From contig NZ_JBNNIX010000001.1 of the NCBI RefSeq assembly GCF_050269735.1, positions 372,001 to 436,000 on the forward strand: a stretch of 64,000 bases of DNA, in the 5' to 3' direction. The notes under the pieces are model-generated. The model had not been told where the DNA came from, made no database searches, and worked only from the letters and a program-made list of their open reading frames with translations. A program made the translations under genes and the position numbers. The stretch is from Paenisporosarcina sp050269735 (GTDB taxonomy: Bacteria; Bacillota; Bacilli; Bacillales_A; Planococcaceae). This document shows positions 25,022 through 33,964 of the stretch, in pieces (positions within the stretch are counted from its first letter, which is position 1; each line of letters starts with the position of its first letter).

Positions 25022-26320
25022 TTACTTTGACATTCTAACTTGGTTGGTATTAGGTAACAGGAAGCTGAGTGTCGCAGCTACCAAGAGTAATAAAATGGAA
25101 GCAATAAAGGAAATATCGTAGCCCCCAGTATAATCGAACAATAAACCAGGTAAAAACGAACCCAGTGCAGAACCTATTTGATGGCTTAAATAGAGCCAAC
25201 CGACGACAGCTCCTACTGATAAATTTTGAAAGTAGTCAGTGGCGAGTTTAACAGTGGGAGCTACTGTAGCGAAATTGACGACACCAAAGCTGATGGCGAA
25301 AATTATTAAGAGATGTGACTGTGAAATAAAGTAACCGAACAGTGATGTGTTGTGAACAATAACCAATAACAAGACAATTGAACAGGCTCTTGTACTGTAT
25401 AAAAATGCCAGCATGTATTTGGGATTCCATCGATCAGCTAGAAAACCTGAAAGCACGGTGCCAAGAATGTTGAAACCAGCCAACAAGCTTACGGCAATCC
25501 CGGTAATCGTCGGCGAAAATCCACAGTATTGGGCGAACGGAATAAGATGAGTGTCCATTAATCCAGTCGTGGTAATACCACAAACAAAAAATGGAATCAT
25601 TAAGAACAAAAATTCCTTCTTGCGCAACAGACTGAAAATCGATAAGTGGGCATTTGGCTTGGATTTTGTAACGGGTTCATCAGGATTATGAACAGACAGG
25701 TCTCCATAAGCTGTAAGATTTTTTTCATAAGGGTAAGTACGAATAAACAAATACAACAAAGGAAAGACGATAAATGTCAGGAATGCACCTAAAATCAGAA
25801 CTGTTGTATGCCATCCATATCGATCATTCAAAATGAGAGACAGAGGTACAAGCATCAATTGTCCTGCAGCAGTACCCGCTGACATCAGCCCCAGAGCCAA
25901 CCCCTTTTTCTCTACAAACCAGTTGGATATCGCAATGGTTCCTGCCACGTTCGATGAACCGCCAAATCCTATGGAAGCAATAACTCCATATAAAATCATC
26001 AATTGCCAAGTAGAAGCGACGAAAAATGTAAGCAGTGTCGAGAGTCCAACCAATAAAATGCTGAAAGACAAAATTGGACGTACTCCATATCGATCAATCA
26101 ATCTACCGATAAAAGGTTGGGAGAAAGCGAATACGAGATAGCTGACGAATGCGATGAGCGAGATCATGCCACGGTTTGTTGAAAACTCTTCTTCCCAAGG
26201 CGTAATAAATGCACCAAATGAAAGACGTACCCCTTGTGCCGATAAAAGAGCAATAAATGTTAACAGTAGAATGATCCAGGCATAATGATATTTCTTGCTA
26301 CGAAATACAGTCAAGTTCAC
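25022..26320 (-). CDS. MFS transporter, OFA/monocarboxylate type
   Basis: About 432 residues and 12 membrane segments. HYAWIILLLTF at the N-terminus, GRLIDRYGVRPIL as the loop 2-3 signature and SAGTAAGQLMLVPL in helix 5 fit the oxalate:formate/monocarboxylate antiporter group. Substrate not deducible. An ATG at 26341 lies upstream of the ribosome binding site; GAGGAAAGAGG instead supports GTG 26320 or TTG 26314. Confidence 0.85.
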   Translation of the reverse strand: MNLTVFRSKKYHYAWIILLLTFIALLSAQGVRLSFGAFITPWEEEFSTNRGMISLIAFVSYLVFAFSQPFIGRLIDRYGVRPILSFSILLVGLSTLLTFFVASTWQLMILYGVIASIGFGGSSNVAGTIAISNWFVEKKGLALGLMSAGTAAGQLMLVPLSLILNDRYGWHTTVLILGAFLTFIVFPLLYLFIRTYPYEKNLTAYGDLSVHNPDEPVTKSKPNAHLSIFSLLRKKEFLFLMIPFFVCGITTTGLMDTHLIPFAQYCGFSPTITGIAVSLLAGFNILGTVLSGFLADRWNPKYMLAFLYSTRACSIVLLLVIVHNTSLFGYFISQSHLLIIFAISFGVVNFATVAPTVKLATDYFQNLSVGAVVGWLYLSHQIGSALGSFLPGLLFDYTGGYDISFIASILLLLVAATLSFLLPNTNQVRMSK

Positions 26321-26387
26321 ACCTCTTTCCTCATATTCCAATAATCAAAGAAGCAAGCGCCAGTAAAGGCACTCGCTTCCTTTGGAT

Positions 26388-27392
26388 TTACGCAATTTCG
26401 ATAGTCATCTTTGGGGTTTCAGCAGGTTTACCGAAAAGATAACCTTGTCCCAGATCATACCCTAAACTTTCGCACACTTGCGCTTCTTCGATGCGTTCGA
26501 TTCCTTCTGCCAACGTTACGATTCCCAATGCTTGTGCACGTTTGTTAGCTTCTTTCAGGAAATCCATTTTATTTTGGTCTTGATCACAGAAACTGATATA
26601 GGAACGATCGATTTTTACGTAATCAGGCTTTAGCATCTCCAACATATCCAAGGTAGAGAATCCAGATCCTACGTCGTCCAATGCCACTTTCATGCCTTCT
26701 TTTTTGTAACGATCCAACACGCTCTTCAAATGGCCCACATCCACTATTTTTTCGGTTTCAACTACTTCAAATACTAAGTCTTGAGGATTTACTTGATATT
26801 TTTCAACAATTTTAAATGTATGTTGTAAGCAAAAATCTGGGTTGTAGATGGTGGATGGCAGGAAATTAATAAAGCTTTTTATTCCTGCAGGCACTTTTCC
26901 TTGGCGTGCTTTTACGGCTGTTTCACGAGCGCGCTGGTCCAATAAGGAATGAAGACCAGTTTTGGTAGCGACATCAAATAATTTTCCCGGTGATAATGCC
27001 ATGTGAGAATTAGTGGTACGCAGAAGCGATTCGTATCCATATACTTCATTAGACTGAAGAGAAACGATTGGTTGTAGGTAACTAACCAATTCTCCGTGTT
27101 GAATTAAGTTGACGGTATCTCTTTCATAAAAACGCAACACGAAAGTCTCTAAATCAATTAGTCTTTCAGGTCTGCTCGTCCGAGAAAGTCCCATCCTTAA
27201 ATCGGCAACTTGTTTAAGTCGATTTAGTTCATCTTCTATAGTCGAAAATGAAGTATAAGGCATATAAGCGATATCTTTGTTCATCATGTGATACGCTTCT
27301 GTCATATGTAGGTGTATATGGTTGGATTCAATAAATAAAAAACCTTCTTCATAAAAATCAAATGAAATTCCGCAGTGTACGCAACTAGTCAT
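26388..27392 (-). CDS. EAL-domain cyclic-di-GMP phosphodiesterase
   Basis: A 334-residue protein with an EAL domain over residues 100-330. Catalytic and metal-binding residues look intact: YESLLR (EAL-type Glu), FEVVETE, ALDDVGSGFS (loop 6 DDFGTG variant), VKIDRSYI with the catalytic Lys, LAEGIE, and GQGYLFGKP at the end. It should hydrolyse c-di-GMP to pGpG. The first 90 residues contain a CxxC pair (Cys4, Cys7) and no known sensor domain. No membrane helix. GAGGTG precedes the ATG. Confidence 0.92.
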   Translation of the reverse strand: MTSCVHCGISFDFYEEGFLFIESNHIHLHMTEAYHMMNKDIAYMPYTSFSTIEDELNRLKQVADLRMGLSRTSRPERLIDLETFVLRFYERDTVNLIQHGELVSYLQPIVSLQSNEVYGYESLLRTTNSHMALSPGKLFDVATKTGLHSLLDQRARETAVKARQGKVPAGIKSFINFLPSTIYNPDFCLQHTFKIVEKYQVNPQDLVFEVVETEKIVDVGHLKSVLDRYKKEGMKVALDDVGSGFSTLDMLEMLKPDYVKIDRSYISFCDQDQNKMDFLKEANKRAQALGIVTLAEGIERIEEAQVCESLGYDLGQGYLFGKPAETPKMTIEIA

Positions 27393-27494
27393 TAATGCAC
27401 CTCGTATTTTATTATGTATGTACCTTAAGTATCACAATAAGTTTCGAATATCGCAATAATTTCGGCAAACAAAAAAACCCTCAAATCAATTTTA

Positions 27495-27523
27495 TTGACG
27501 GAGGATCGTGTGAAATTTATAAT
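27495..27523 (+). promoter_or_regulatory. Sigma-A promoter of the riboswitch leader
   Basis: TTGACG (27495-27500) and TATAAT (27518-27523) are separated by 17 bp, a near-consensus promoter. Transcription would begin about 27530, just ahead of the riboswitch. Confidence 0.75.
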
Positions 27524-27552
27524 TAAAGGACAAAGTTCATACGCAATCTTCC

Positions 27553-27641
27553 ATTAAGGGGAGTAGCTATACAGCAAAGTCGTCAATACAGGAAGTTTTC
27601 CTCGGCTTTGATGGCAACAGAAGTTGTTTGCGAGACCTTAC
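27553..27641 (+). ncRNA. yybP-ykoY manganese riboswitch aptamer
   Basis: The conserved yybP-ykoY blocks occur in order: AAGGGGAGTAGC (27556-27567), CAAAGTCGTCAATAC (27574-27588), CTCGGCTTTGATGG (27601-27614) and GCGAGACCTTACC (27630-27642). The four-way-junction layout and L1/L3 sequences match the Mn2+-binding family (Rfam RF00080). AAGG of P1 pairs with CCTT, which also belongs to the following terminator stem, so Mn2+ binding should prevent termination (an ON switch). Confidence 0.9.
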
Positions 27642-27665
27642 CAATTATTTGGTGAGGTCTTTTAT
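27633..27665 (+). terminator. Riboswitch expression-platform terminator
   Basis: AGACCTTACCAA / TTGGTGAGGTCT (27633-27644, 27649-27660) then TTTTATTT. The 5' arm overlaps the aptamer P1 strand, making the two structures mutually exclusive. Confidence 0.88.
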
Positions 27666-27670
27666 TTCTA

Positions 27671-27711
27671 AGAGACGTTGTGACCAGTAGTTGGTTATAA
27701 CGTCTCTTTTT
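27671..27711 (+). terminator. Second terminator after the riboswitch
   Basis: AGAGACGTT / AACGTCTCT (27671-27679, 27699-27707) with an inner GACC/GGTT-type pairing and a T5 tract. It stands between the riboswitch and the kinase-like gene, so read-through must pass two terminators. Confidence 0.8.
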
Positions 27712-27741
27712 ATTGATTATACTAGAATAGGGGGTCTGAGC

Positions 27742-28368
27742 TTGGAAACTTATCAAGAACTTGCAAAATCAGTCGTCATTTCCGACAAGAAAAATCGACT
27801 TCTTCGCTATGACGATGCTTTGACGCTGGTAGGTACCGGGAGAAGTGCATTTGTCTTTCGAATCAAGTCTTCCAGTAAAGCCATAAAAATCTTTTTTCCC
27901 GAATTCACATATATCGCAAAAGAAGAAGCGGATATTTATAAAGCATTACAGGATATCTCGTATTTCCCGACCATTTACGATGCGGGACCGAACTATATTG
28001 TCATGGATCATATAGAAGGACGTACGCTTTTTGAATGCGTCAATCAAGGATTTCCTATCACGTCAGAGCATATCGATGAAATCGATCGCGCTTTATCAAT
28101 GGCTTTAAAGAGAGGGCTTAATCCATCGGATATTCACTTAAGGAATATTTTTATTACAGCGACAAATGAAATCAAGCTAATCGATGTCGCCCGTTTCAGG
28201 CAAACAAAAGATTGTACCCAGTGGAGCGATTTAAAAGCGGTGTATTCCCATTATTATACGAAGCCGTATTTCCCGAAAAAAATTCCTGCACCTGTTATGA
28301 ACACCGTTGCATTCTTTTATAAAAAACAGCTGATTCCGCATCAGTTGTCATCATCAAAAATGGATTAA
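27742..28368 (+). CDS. Small protein-kinase-like protein (YrzF type)
   Basis: A 208-residue kinase-fold protein. It shows a Gly-rich segment GTGRSAFVFRI (about 31-41), the Lys strand KAIKIFFPE (about 47-55), an YIVMDHIEGRTLFE hinge near 90, a catalytic-loop variant NPSDIHLRNIFI (usual HxDxxxxN replaced by S-D-I-H-L-R-N) and an IKLIDVARF segment for DFG. It resembles B. subtilis YrzF-like putative Ser/Thr kinases. TTG 27742 follows AGGGGG by 7 bp. It lies downstream of the Mn riboswitch and two terminators. Confidence 0.8.
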   Translation: METYQELAKSVVISDKKNRLLRYDDALTLVGTGRSAFVFRIKSSSKAIKIFFPEFTYIAKEEADIYKALQDISYFPTIYDAGPNYIVMDHIEGRTLFECVNQGFPITSEHIDEIDRALSMALKRGLNPSDIHLRNIFITATNEIKLIDVARFRQTKDCTQWSDLKAVYSHYYTKPYFPKKIPAPVMNTVAFFYKKQLIPHQLSSSKMD

Positions 28369-28406
28369 CAGGAAGGCTGCCTTTGAGGATTTTATTAGTA
28401 AGTAAG

Positions 28407-28438
28407 AAAGCGACAGTTTTTCAACTGCCGCTTTTTCT
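28407..28438 (+). terminator. Terminator of the kinase-like gene
   Basis: AAAGCGACAGTT / AACTGCCGCTTT (28407-28418, 28423-28434), one mismatch, then T-rich. Confidence 0.8.
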
Positions 28439-28469
28439 TATGGGATAAGGAAAGTATATAAATGGCCCG

Positions 28470-28503
28470 TTAACGCGAATAGAACCCCAGCGAACGCGAA
28501 TAG
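28470..28503. repeat. Array I: two clear 21-bp units, core AACGCGAATAGA
   Basis: AACGCGAATAGA starts at 28472 and 28493, exactly 21 bp apart; further units are too degenerate to call. Same architecture as the longer arrays, between the kinase-like gene and lrp. Confidence 0.5.
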
Positions 28504-28586
28504 ACCGGCCAATATAAAGAAAACCGAGAATAAAGCTAATTAGTTATGGACATCTGCGACCGCAGTTTTTTTCTTCTTTGAGCTTC

Positions 28587-29066
28587 TTAGGAATTATTAA
28601 TCGGTAGGACGGTAGAGTGTTTGATTTCACGCAGGACCAGGCTGGTTTGGATGCGTGAGATGCCCAATTTGTTCAGAATCCGAATGAACTGTTCAAGTTC
28701 GTGACGGTTTTTGTTCGCCACTTTTAATAAATAATCGTATTCTCCAGTTAGGCAATGACACTCAAGAACGGCAGGAAGGGCTTCCAAGTTCTTTTCTAAT
28801 ACTTCAAGTTTCTCTGCTTGATGGATGTCTGTGCTAATAAAGATGTAACACAACAAGTCGAAGCCCAGTTTCTGTTGATTGAGAATCGCCACTTGCCTGT
28901 TGATGTATCCTTCCATTTCTAAACGTTTTATGCGTGCATGTGTGGCTGGGGGTGATAAACTCACCCGACGTCCAAGTTCTGCATTACTAATATTCGCTTC
29001 TCTTTGCAGAATATCGAGAATTTGAATATCAGTTGAATCGAGTACTTTGCTAATAAATGATTCCAT
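28587..29066 (-). CDS. Lrp/AsnC family transcriptional regulator
   Basis: A 159-residue regulator with N-terminal helix-turn-helix (DILQREANISNAELGRRVSL, then SPPATHARIKRLEMEGYI; about residues 17-54) and a RAM ligand-binding domain (CHCLTGEYDYLLKVA near residue 108). Lrp proteins sense amino acids. GAGGTAAA supports ATG 29066 rather than the in-frame ATG at 29084. It is divergent from the EamA exporter-like gene with 184 bp between, the usual layout for an Lrp controlling amino-acid efflux. Confidence 0.92.
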   Translation of the reverse strand: MESFISKVLDSTDIQILDILQREANISNAELGRRVSLSPPATHARIKRLEMEGYINRQVAILNQQKLGFDLLCYIFISTDIHQAEKLEVLEKNLEALPAVLECHCLTGEYDYLLKVANKNRHELEQFIRILNKLGISRIQTSLVLREIKHSTVLPINNS

Positions 29067-29250
29067 ATAATTTACCTCTTTCATTTTTATTCCAAAAAGG
29101 ATTTCTTGAGTAGTATTTTACGGAATATTTTTAAGTAATTACAGTATATTCTTTTGTTTATTTTGAAATTAACGGATATGACGAAATAATATATGGTCAA
29201 GGCGATGGTGGTGTTAATATTAATGTAATAAGAAAAGGGGGTTAAATGAC

Positions 29251-30198
29251 ATGCCATACATTTATTATGCTTTGTTGTTGTTTACAAGTTTGTTATGGGG
29301 AGGCAATTTTGTAGTTGGGAAATCATTAGTGGACCATACTTCTCCTATGACACTGACAACACTAAGATGGTTAATTGCAGTCATTTGCCTCACTCCAATT
29401 GTTTGGTGGAAAGAGAGAAGTTTGTTCCTAAACCGTAAAGCCATCGTACCTCTAGTCTTAATGGGGGCATCTGGAGTCGTTTTATTTAACCTTTTTCAAT
29501 TCCTGTCTTTAGAGTTCACTTCTGCAACAAATGTCGGATTGATTTCTACATTTAACATGTTTTCCATTGCCTTGTTTTCATTCTTGTTTTTAAAAGAGAA
29601 AATTAACAAGTTCCAGTTAGGTTCTATGTTTATTTCTTTCATGGGAGTGCTATTAGTTTTAACCAAAGGGCATGTTGAAGTGCTGTTTTCCATTGGTTTT
29701 AATAAAGGTGACTTATTGATGATGGCTGCGGTATGCATCTGGGGATTGTATTCGGTGATCAGTAAGTGGGCGATGAAATATACGACCGCTTTAAAAGCGA
29801 CTTTGTATTCGGGAGTATTTGGTGTAATCATGTTATTACCTTTTAATGTTCATGATTTTACACTTACAAAAGTGGATGCTACTTTTATCCAGTCGATTTT
29901 ATACACAGGTGTCGTTTCTACAGTCATCTGTATGTTGTTATGGAACATGGCCGTTCAAAAAATAGGTGCCACCACTTCAGGTGTTTTCCTAAATTTTAAT
30001 CCAATCTTCACTGCCATTCTTGCTTATTTCATTCTTGGGGAACGAATGACTTGGATACAGGGAGTTGGGAGTTTAATTGTCATCATAGGTTGTTTTTTGT
30101 TCACATATTTTAAAATGAAGCAGTTTCCCGCAAGATTCCTATTGTTTAGAGAAAAGAGTGTCACTATCGCTTTCGTTCGAAAACAATTGAAAATGTAA
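29251..30198 (+). CDS. EamA/DMT family transporter
   Basis: A 315-residue membrane protein with ten helices in two EamA repeats (each about 130 residues; second begins GDLLMMAAVCIWGLYSVISK near 155). The drug/metabolite transporter family includes amino-acid and metabolite exporters. Divergence from an Lrp regulator suggests amino-acid export; inference. AAAAGGGGG precedes the ATG. Shares a bidirectional terminator with pepF. Confidence 0.9.
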   Translation: MPYIYYALLLFTSLLWGGNFVVGKSLVDHTSPMTLTTLRWLIAVICLTPIVWWKERSLFLNRKAIVPLVLMGASGVVLFNLFQFLSLEFTSATNVGLISTFNMFSIALFSFLFLKEKINKFQLGSMFISFMGVLLVLTKGHVEVLFSIGFNKGDLLMMAAVCIWGLYSVISKWAMKYTTALKATLYSGVFGVIMLLPFNVHDFTLTKVDATFIQSILYTGVVSTVICMLLWNMAVQKIGATTSGVFLNFNPIFTAILAYFILGERMTWIQGVGSLIVIIGCFLFTYFKMKQFPARFLLFREKSVTIAFVRKQLKM

Positions 30199-30207
30199 CA
30201 AATGAAA

Positions 30208-30247
30208 ACGAACCTTGGTCGTATATAGACCGAGGTTCGTTTTTTTG
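30208..30247. terminator. Bidirectional terminator
   Basis: A 13-bp perfect stem ACGAACCTTGGTC / GACCGAGGTTCGT with one G-T pair (30208-30220, 30228-30240), T7 after it. Confidence 0.9.
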
Positions 30248-30255
30248 AGTTGTAT

Positions 30256-32076
30256 CTATTTAGCAGGTACTGCTTCGATTTCTTCTGTCAATTTGACCAA
30301 TTCATCAATTAGTTCGCCGATGTAGGCAATCGTGTCGCGAAGTGGTTTTTCAGTCGTAATGTCGACGCCTGCCATTTGAGCAAGTTCAACTGGAGATTTC
30401 GTTCCGCCTGCTTGAAGAACTTCCAACCACTCAGCTACAGCTGGTTCTCCTTCTTCCAAAATACGTTTTGAAACTTGGGTAGAAATTGTCAGTCCCGCGC
30501 TGTAAGTGTACGGATACAAGCCCATGTAGTAATGAGGTTGACGCATCCAAGTTAATTCAGCACCTGGCGTGATGTCGACTGCATCTCCCCAGAATTCTTC
30601 CAGTACGCCACGTTTGATTTCATTTAAAATGCCCGCATTGACGTTTTTCCCTGCATCCACTCGATCATATACTTTGCGTTGATAAGCTGCTTCCAGTAAA
30701 TGTGTCACGAAGTTGTGGTAATAAGTGCGTGCCACAATCGAAGAAATAACCCAACGCTTGAACTTCGGATCATCCGAGTTCTCAAGTAAATGATTTGCCA
30801 TCAGCATTTCATTCATCGTCGATGGTGCTTCAATGAAGTATAGCGATGGGCGAGAGTTAAAGACATTTTGTTTTTTATGTGCATTGTAGAAATGACCGGC
30901 ATGTCCAAGTTCATGGGCCAATACAAATACTTCATTCATACGGCTTGACCATGAAATCAAAATGTAAGGATGAGATCCGTAAGGGCTGGAACAGAAAGCA
31001 CCTGTCGACTTTCCTTTGTTTTGTGCAAAGTCAATCCAACGCTCATCAAATGAACGGTTGACCATGTCCAAATAGTCTTCACCCATAATCGCAAGTGCGT
31101 CGTTCATGTATTTCTTAGATTCTTCAACTGTGATTTTGGGCTCATATGATGGATCTAATGGAATCTTCAGGTCCGCAAAAGTCATTTCTTTTAACCCGTG
31201 AACGTCTTGAAGCAATTTCGCATATTTGCGCATATGAGGTGCAAGTTCAGTCATGATCAAGTCGATTTGGCGGTCGAACAACGACTTATCCACTTCTTGT
31301 CCAAACAACAAGTAATCAAAGATATTGTCATAGCCGCGTAAATCGGATGTTGTTTTTTCGATTTGTAATTTCATATCATATGTTTTTGCAGTCGTATGCT
31401 GGTAGTTTTTCAATTGATTTGAGAATGCCTCGAATGCAGCACGACGTACTTCTGTATCCGTTTCCGCTTCCCAGTCACCTTCAAAGAGTACATAGCTTAA
31501 TGGATATTTTTTGCCGTTCACTTCGAAATCCTCGAAAGAAAGGTCAACCATTTTCGTCGTATTATATAACTCGTAAGGACCACCGAATGAAGAAGAGTAA
31601 GCGGCCAACGTTTTTTCCACTTCTGGATGGAGCTGATGTGGTTTTTTACGAATCAGTTTTTCCAAATAGTGACCGAATTCAGTTGAGTTTTTCATTGCGT
31701 CTTCCAACACTTCCACCGGTAACTCCAGTAATTCACTATCCACAAACGATAATTTGCTGCTTAAATTTGCAGAAACTGAACCGAATTTGGCAGATCGCAT
31801 TTGAGCATCGCTGTCCGTCTGATCCGTGCTGTACGCAAGACTTGCATAGGTGCCAAGCGGAACAAACATTTCATAAATGCTCGCATATCCTTTTAAAACT
31901 TCTTCAGCAGATTGTGCATCTTTAATCTGGCCTTTAAATTGTTGTTGGAACGCGGCCACTTCTTTTTCAAGAGCTGTAAGTGCATCTTGGTAAGCTTCTT
32001 CTGATGTGAACAGATCTTGTAAATTCCACGTTTCGTCTATTTTGACATCTGAACGTGCAGGCAAACTTTGAACCAT
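30256..32076 (-). CDS. pepF: Oligoendopeptidase F (M3B metallopeptidase)
   Basis: A 606-residue cytosolic zinc peptidase cleaving oligopeptides of roughly 7-17 residues. The zinc motif HELGH lies in VLAHELGHAGHFYNAHKKQ (about residue 388), with the downstream Glu ligand in FIEAPSTMNEML (about 416). N-terminal PepF helical domain (W-N-L-xx-L start) is complete. Two ATGs compete: 32076 has 8 nt spacing from GGGAG, 32082 only 2. Monocistronic. Confidence 0.95.
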   Translation of the reverse strand: MVQSLPARSDVKIDETWNLQDLFTSEEAYQDALTALEKEVAAFQQQFKGQIKDAQSAEEVLKGYASIYEMFVPLGTYASLAYSTDQTDSDAQMRSAKFGSVSANLSSKLSFVDSELLELPVEVLEDAMKNSTEFGHYLEKLIRKKPHQLHPEVEKTLAAYSSSFGGPYELYNTTKMVDLSFEDFEVNGKKYPLSYVLFEGDWEAETDTEVRRAAFEAFSNQLKNYQHTTAKTYDMKLQIEKTTSDLRGYDNIFDYLLFGQEVDKSLFDRQIDLIMTELAPHMRKYAKLLQDVHGLKEMTFADLKIPLDPSYEPKITVEESKKYMNDALAIMGEDYLDMVNRSFDERWIDFAQNKGKSTGAFCSSPYGSHPYILISWSSRMNEVFVLAHELGHAGHFYNAHKKQNVFNSRPSLYFIEAPSTMNEMLMANHLLENSDDPKFKRWVISSIVARTYYHNFVTHLLEAAYQRKVYDRVDAGKNVNAGILNEIKRGVLEEFWGDAVDITPGAELTWMRQPHYYMGLYPYTYSAGLTISTQVSKRILEEGEPAVAEWLEVLQAGGTKSPVELAQMAGVDITTEKPLRDTIAYIGELIDELVKLTEEIEAVPAK

Positions 32077-32425
32077 TTTCATCTCTCCCTTTTATTACGG
32101 ATGTCGAACTAAAATCTATTATATCTTTATTTATTGAAAAATTCACTCTTTTTATAAAGTTTTATTCTGCTCGCCGTATGTCTTTATAAAATTAAGTTTC
32201 ATCAATATATAAGCGGGGATAACAATTGTATGTAATCAAAAAAATTACAAAAAATCCGAATAGGAAAGGTTCATTTCCATCATCATAGTAAGTGACAGAA
32301 TTAATAAGATAATTCTTAATTATTCGCGTTTTGATACACTGAGATTTTTGTTTTGACGCAATTAACCCCATGATATAAGATTATTAATACCAAGTAAGTC
32401 TATAAGAATTAGGAGGAATAAAGAT
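32077..32425. other. Intergenic region before the ABC transporter operon
   Basis: About 350 bp of AT-rich DNA with no gene. A possible promoter, TTGACG (32353-32358) with TATAAG (32374-32379) at 15 bp, precedes the binding-protein gene. No riboswitch, T-box or repeat array was recognised. Confidence 0.45.
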
Positions 32426-33250
32426 ATGAAGAAATTAACTGCATTATTTGTACTGCTTCTTACAGCAGTTTTCATGTTATCGGCTTGTGGTACTTCAAAG
32501 GACGATAACGCATCTAAAGATGAAAAGAACACAGGATCAACTGAAAGTGATTTATTAGCAAAAGTGCAAGAAGATGGGGAACTATTAGTCGGTACAGAAG
32601 GTACTTACCCTCCATTCACGTACCATGATGAAAGTGGTAAGCTAACTGGATTTGATGTTGAAATTGCGGAAGAAATTGCTTCACGTTTAGGTGTGAAAGC
32701 GAAATTTATGGAAACGCAATGGGATGCAATGTTCGCTGGTCTTGATTCAAAACGTTTTGACATGATTGCAAACCAAGTGGGAATCAAAGAAGAACGACTT
32801 GAGAAATATGATTTCTCAGAACCATACATTTCTTCTGCAGCTGTACTGGTAACACATGCAGATAACAAACAAGTGAAGAGCTTTGAAGATCTTAAAGGAT
32901 TGAAATCGGGACAATCATTAACAAGTAACTATGCTGAAATCGCTAAATCTTACGGTGCTGAATTAGTAGGCGTCGATGGCTTTAATCAAGCAATCGAATT
33001 ATTGAACTCTCAACGTGTGGATGCAACAATCAACGATAAATTATCCGTTTTAGATTTCCAAAAACAAAAACCGGATGCAAAAATTCAAATTGTAGCCGAA
33101 GCAGACGATGTGGCTCAAAGTGGAATGATGTTCCGTAAAGGTAATGAAACATTAGTTGAAGCTGTAAACAAAGCATTGAACGAAATGATTGAAGACGGCA
33201 CGTACGACGAAATCTCAGAAAAATGGTTCGGCGAAAATGTTTTGGAATAG
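32426..33250 (+). CDS. Amino-acid ABC transporter substrate-binding lipoprotein
   Basis: A 274-residue family 3 solute-binding protein. Lipoprotein signal MKKLTALFVLLLTAVFMLSAC with lipobox LSAC (Cys21). The mature domain shows GTEGTYPPFTYHDE and LTGFDVEIAEEIASRLG (about 55-85), then a VGIKEERLEKYDFSEPYI segment near 118, typical of polar amino-acid or cystine binders (TcyA/FliY-like). It is the first gene of a three-gene importer; the permease starts within its last codons. Confidence 0.93.
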   Translation: MKKLTALFVLLLTAVFMLSACGTSKDDNASKDEKNTGSTESDLLAKVQEDGELLVGTEGTYPPFTYHDESGKLTGFDVEIAEEIASRLGVKAKFMETQWDAMFAGLDSKRFDMIANQVGIKEERLEKYDFSEPYISSAAVLVTHADNKQVKSFEDLKGLKSGQSLTSNYAEIAKSYGAELVGVDGFNQAIELLNSQRVDATINDKLSVLDFQKQKPDAKIQIVAEADDVAQSGMMFRKGNETLVEAVNKALNEMIEDGTYDEISEKWFGENVLE

Positions 33251-33938
33251 TTTTTCCGTCGACCCTGAAAAAATGGAGCGCTACCTAGATATCGCGCAAT
33301 CTTCCCTCCAGCCTTTGCTGGAGGGTGCTGTTGTATATACACTTCCATTAACTCTAATTTCCTTTATATTAGGGCTAGCGTTAGCTGTATTGACGGCTTT
33401 GGCAAGAATCTCGACCGTTAAGCCGTTTCAATGGATTGCCCGTTTCTACGTTTCTGCCATTCGCGGTACGCCATTATTGGTACAGTTGTTCATCTTATTT
33501 TATGGATTAGGTTCTGTTGGAATTGTCATTGATCCATTTCCTGCAGCGGTGATCGGATTTTCTTTGAATGTTGGAGCCTATGCTTCAGAAGTGATTCGTG
33601 CGGCCATTCTGTCCATACCTAAGGGTCAATGGGAAGCTGCTCATATGATTGGGATGTCCTATTCTCAAACGCTGAAGCGCGTAATTTTGCCACAAGCAAC
33701 TCGTGTGTCCATTCCACCACTATCGAATACGTTCATCAGTTTGGTGAAAGATACGTCTTTAGCATCTCTGATTCTCGTAACAGAAATGTTTAGAAGAGCG
33801 CAGGAAATTGCGGCGACCAATTATGAGGTATTGTTGTTATATACAGAAGTAGCGATTATTTATTGGATTATTTGTTTCTTCCTTTCGCTTATCCAAGGTC
33901 GATTGGAACATCGCTTCGATCGCTATGTATCGAGATAA
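33237..33938 (+). CDS. Amino-acid ABC transporter permease
   Basis: A 233-residue HEAT-type (His/Glu/Arg/opine family) permease with about five helices and the EAA loop (GQWEAAHMIGMSYSQTLKRV then ILPQA, about residues 128-152) that contacts the ATPase. ATG 33237 overlaps the binding-protein gene by 14 bp, indicating translational coupling; its own RBS is weak. An in-frame earlier codon at 33189 lies deep in the upstream gene and is unlikely. Confidence 0.9.
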   Translation: MFWNSFSVDPEKMERYLDIAQSSLQPLLEGAVVYTLPLTLISFILGLALAVLTALARISTVKPFQWIARFYVSAIRGTPLLVQLFILFYGLGSVGIVIDPFPAAVIGFSLNVGAYASEVIRAAILSIPKGQWEAAHMIGMSYSQTLKRVILPQATRVSIPPLSNTFISLVKDTSLASLILVTEMFRRAQEIAATNYEVLLLYTEVAIIYWIICFFLSLIQGRLEHRFDRYVSR

Positions 33939-33964
33939 CTTAAGGATAAAGAAAGGAGTAAGAG

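Noticed and set aside
28554..28573. Short CTGC/GCAG hairpin with T-run before lrp
   Set aside because: Stem of four to five pairs with a very small loop; too weak to call a terminator.
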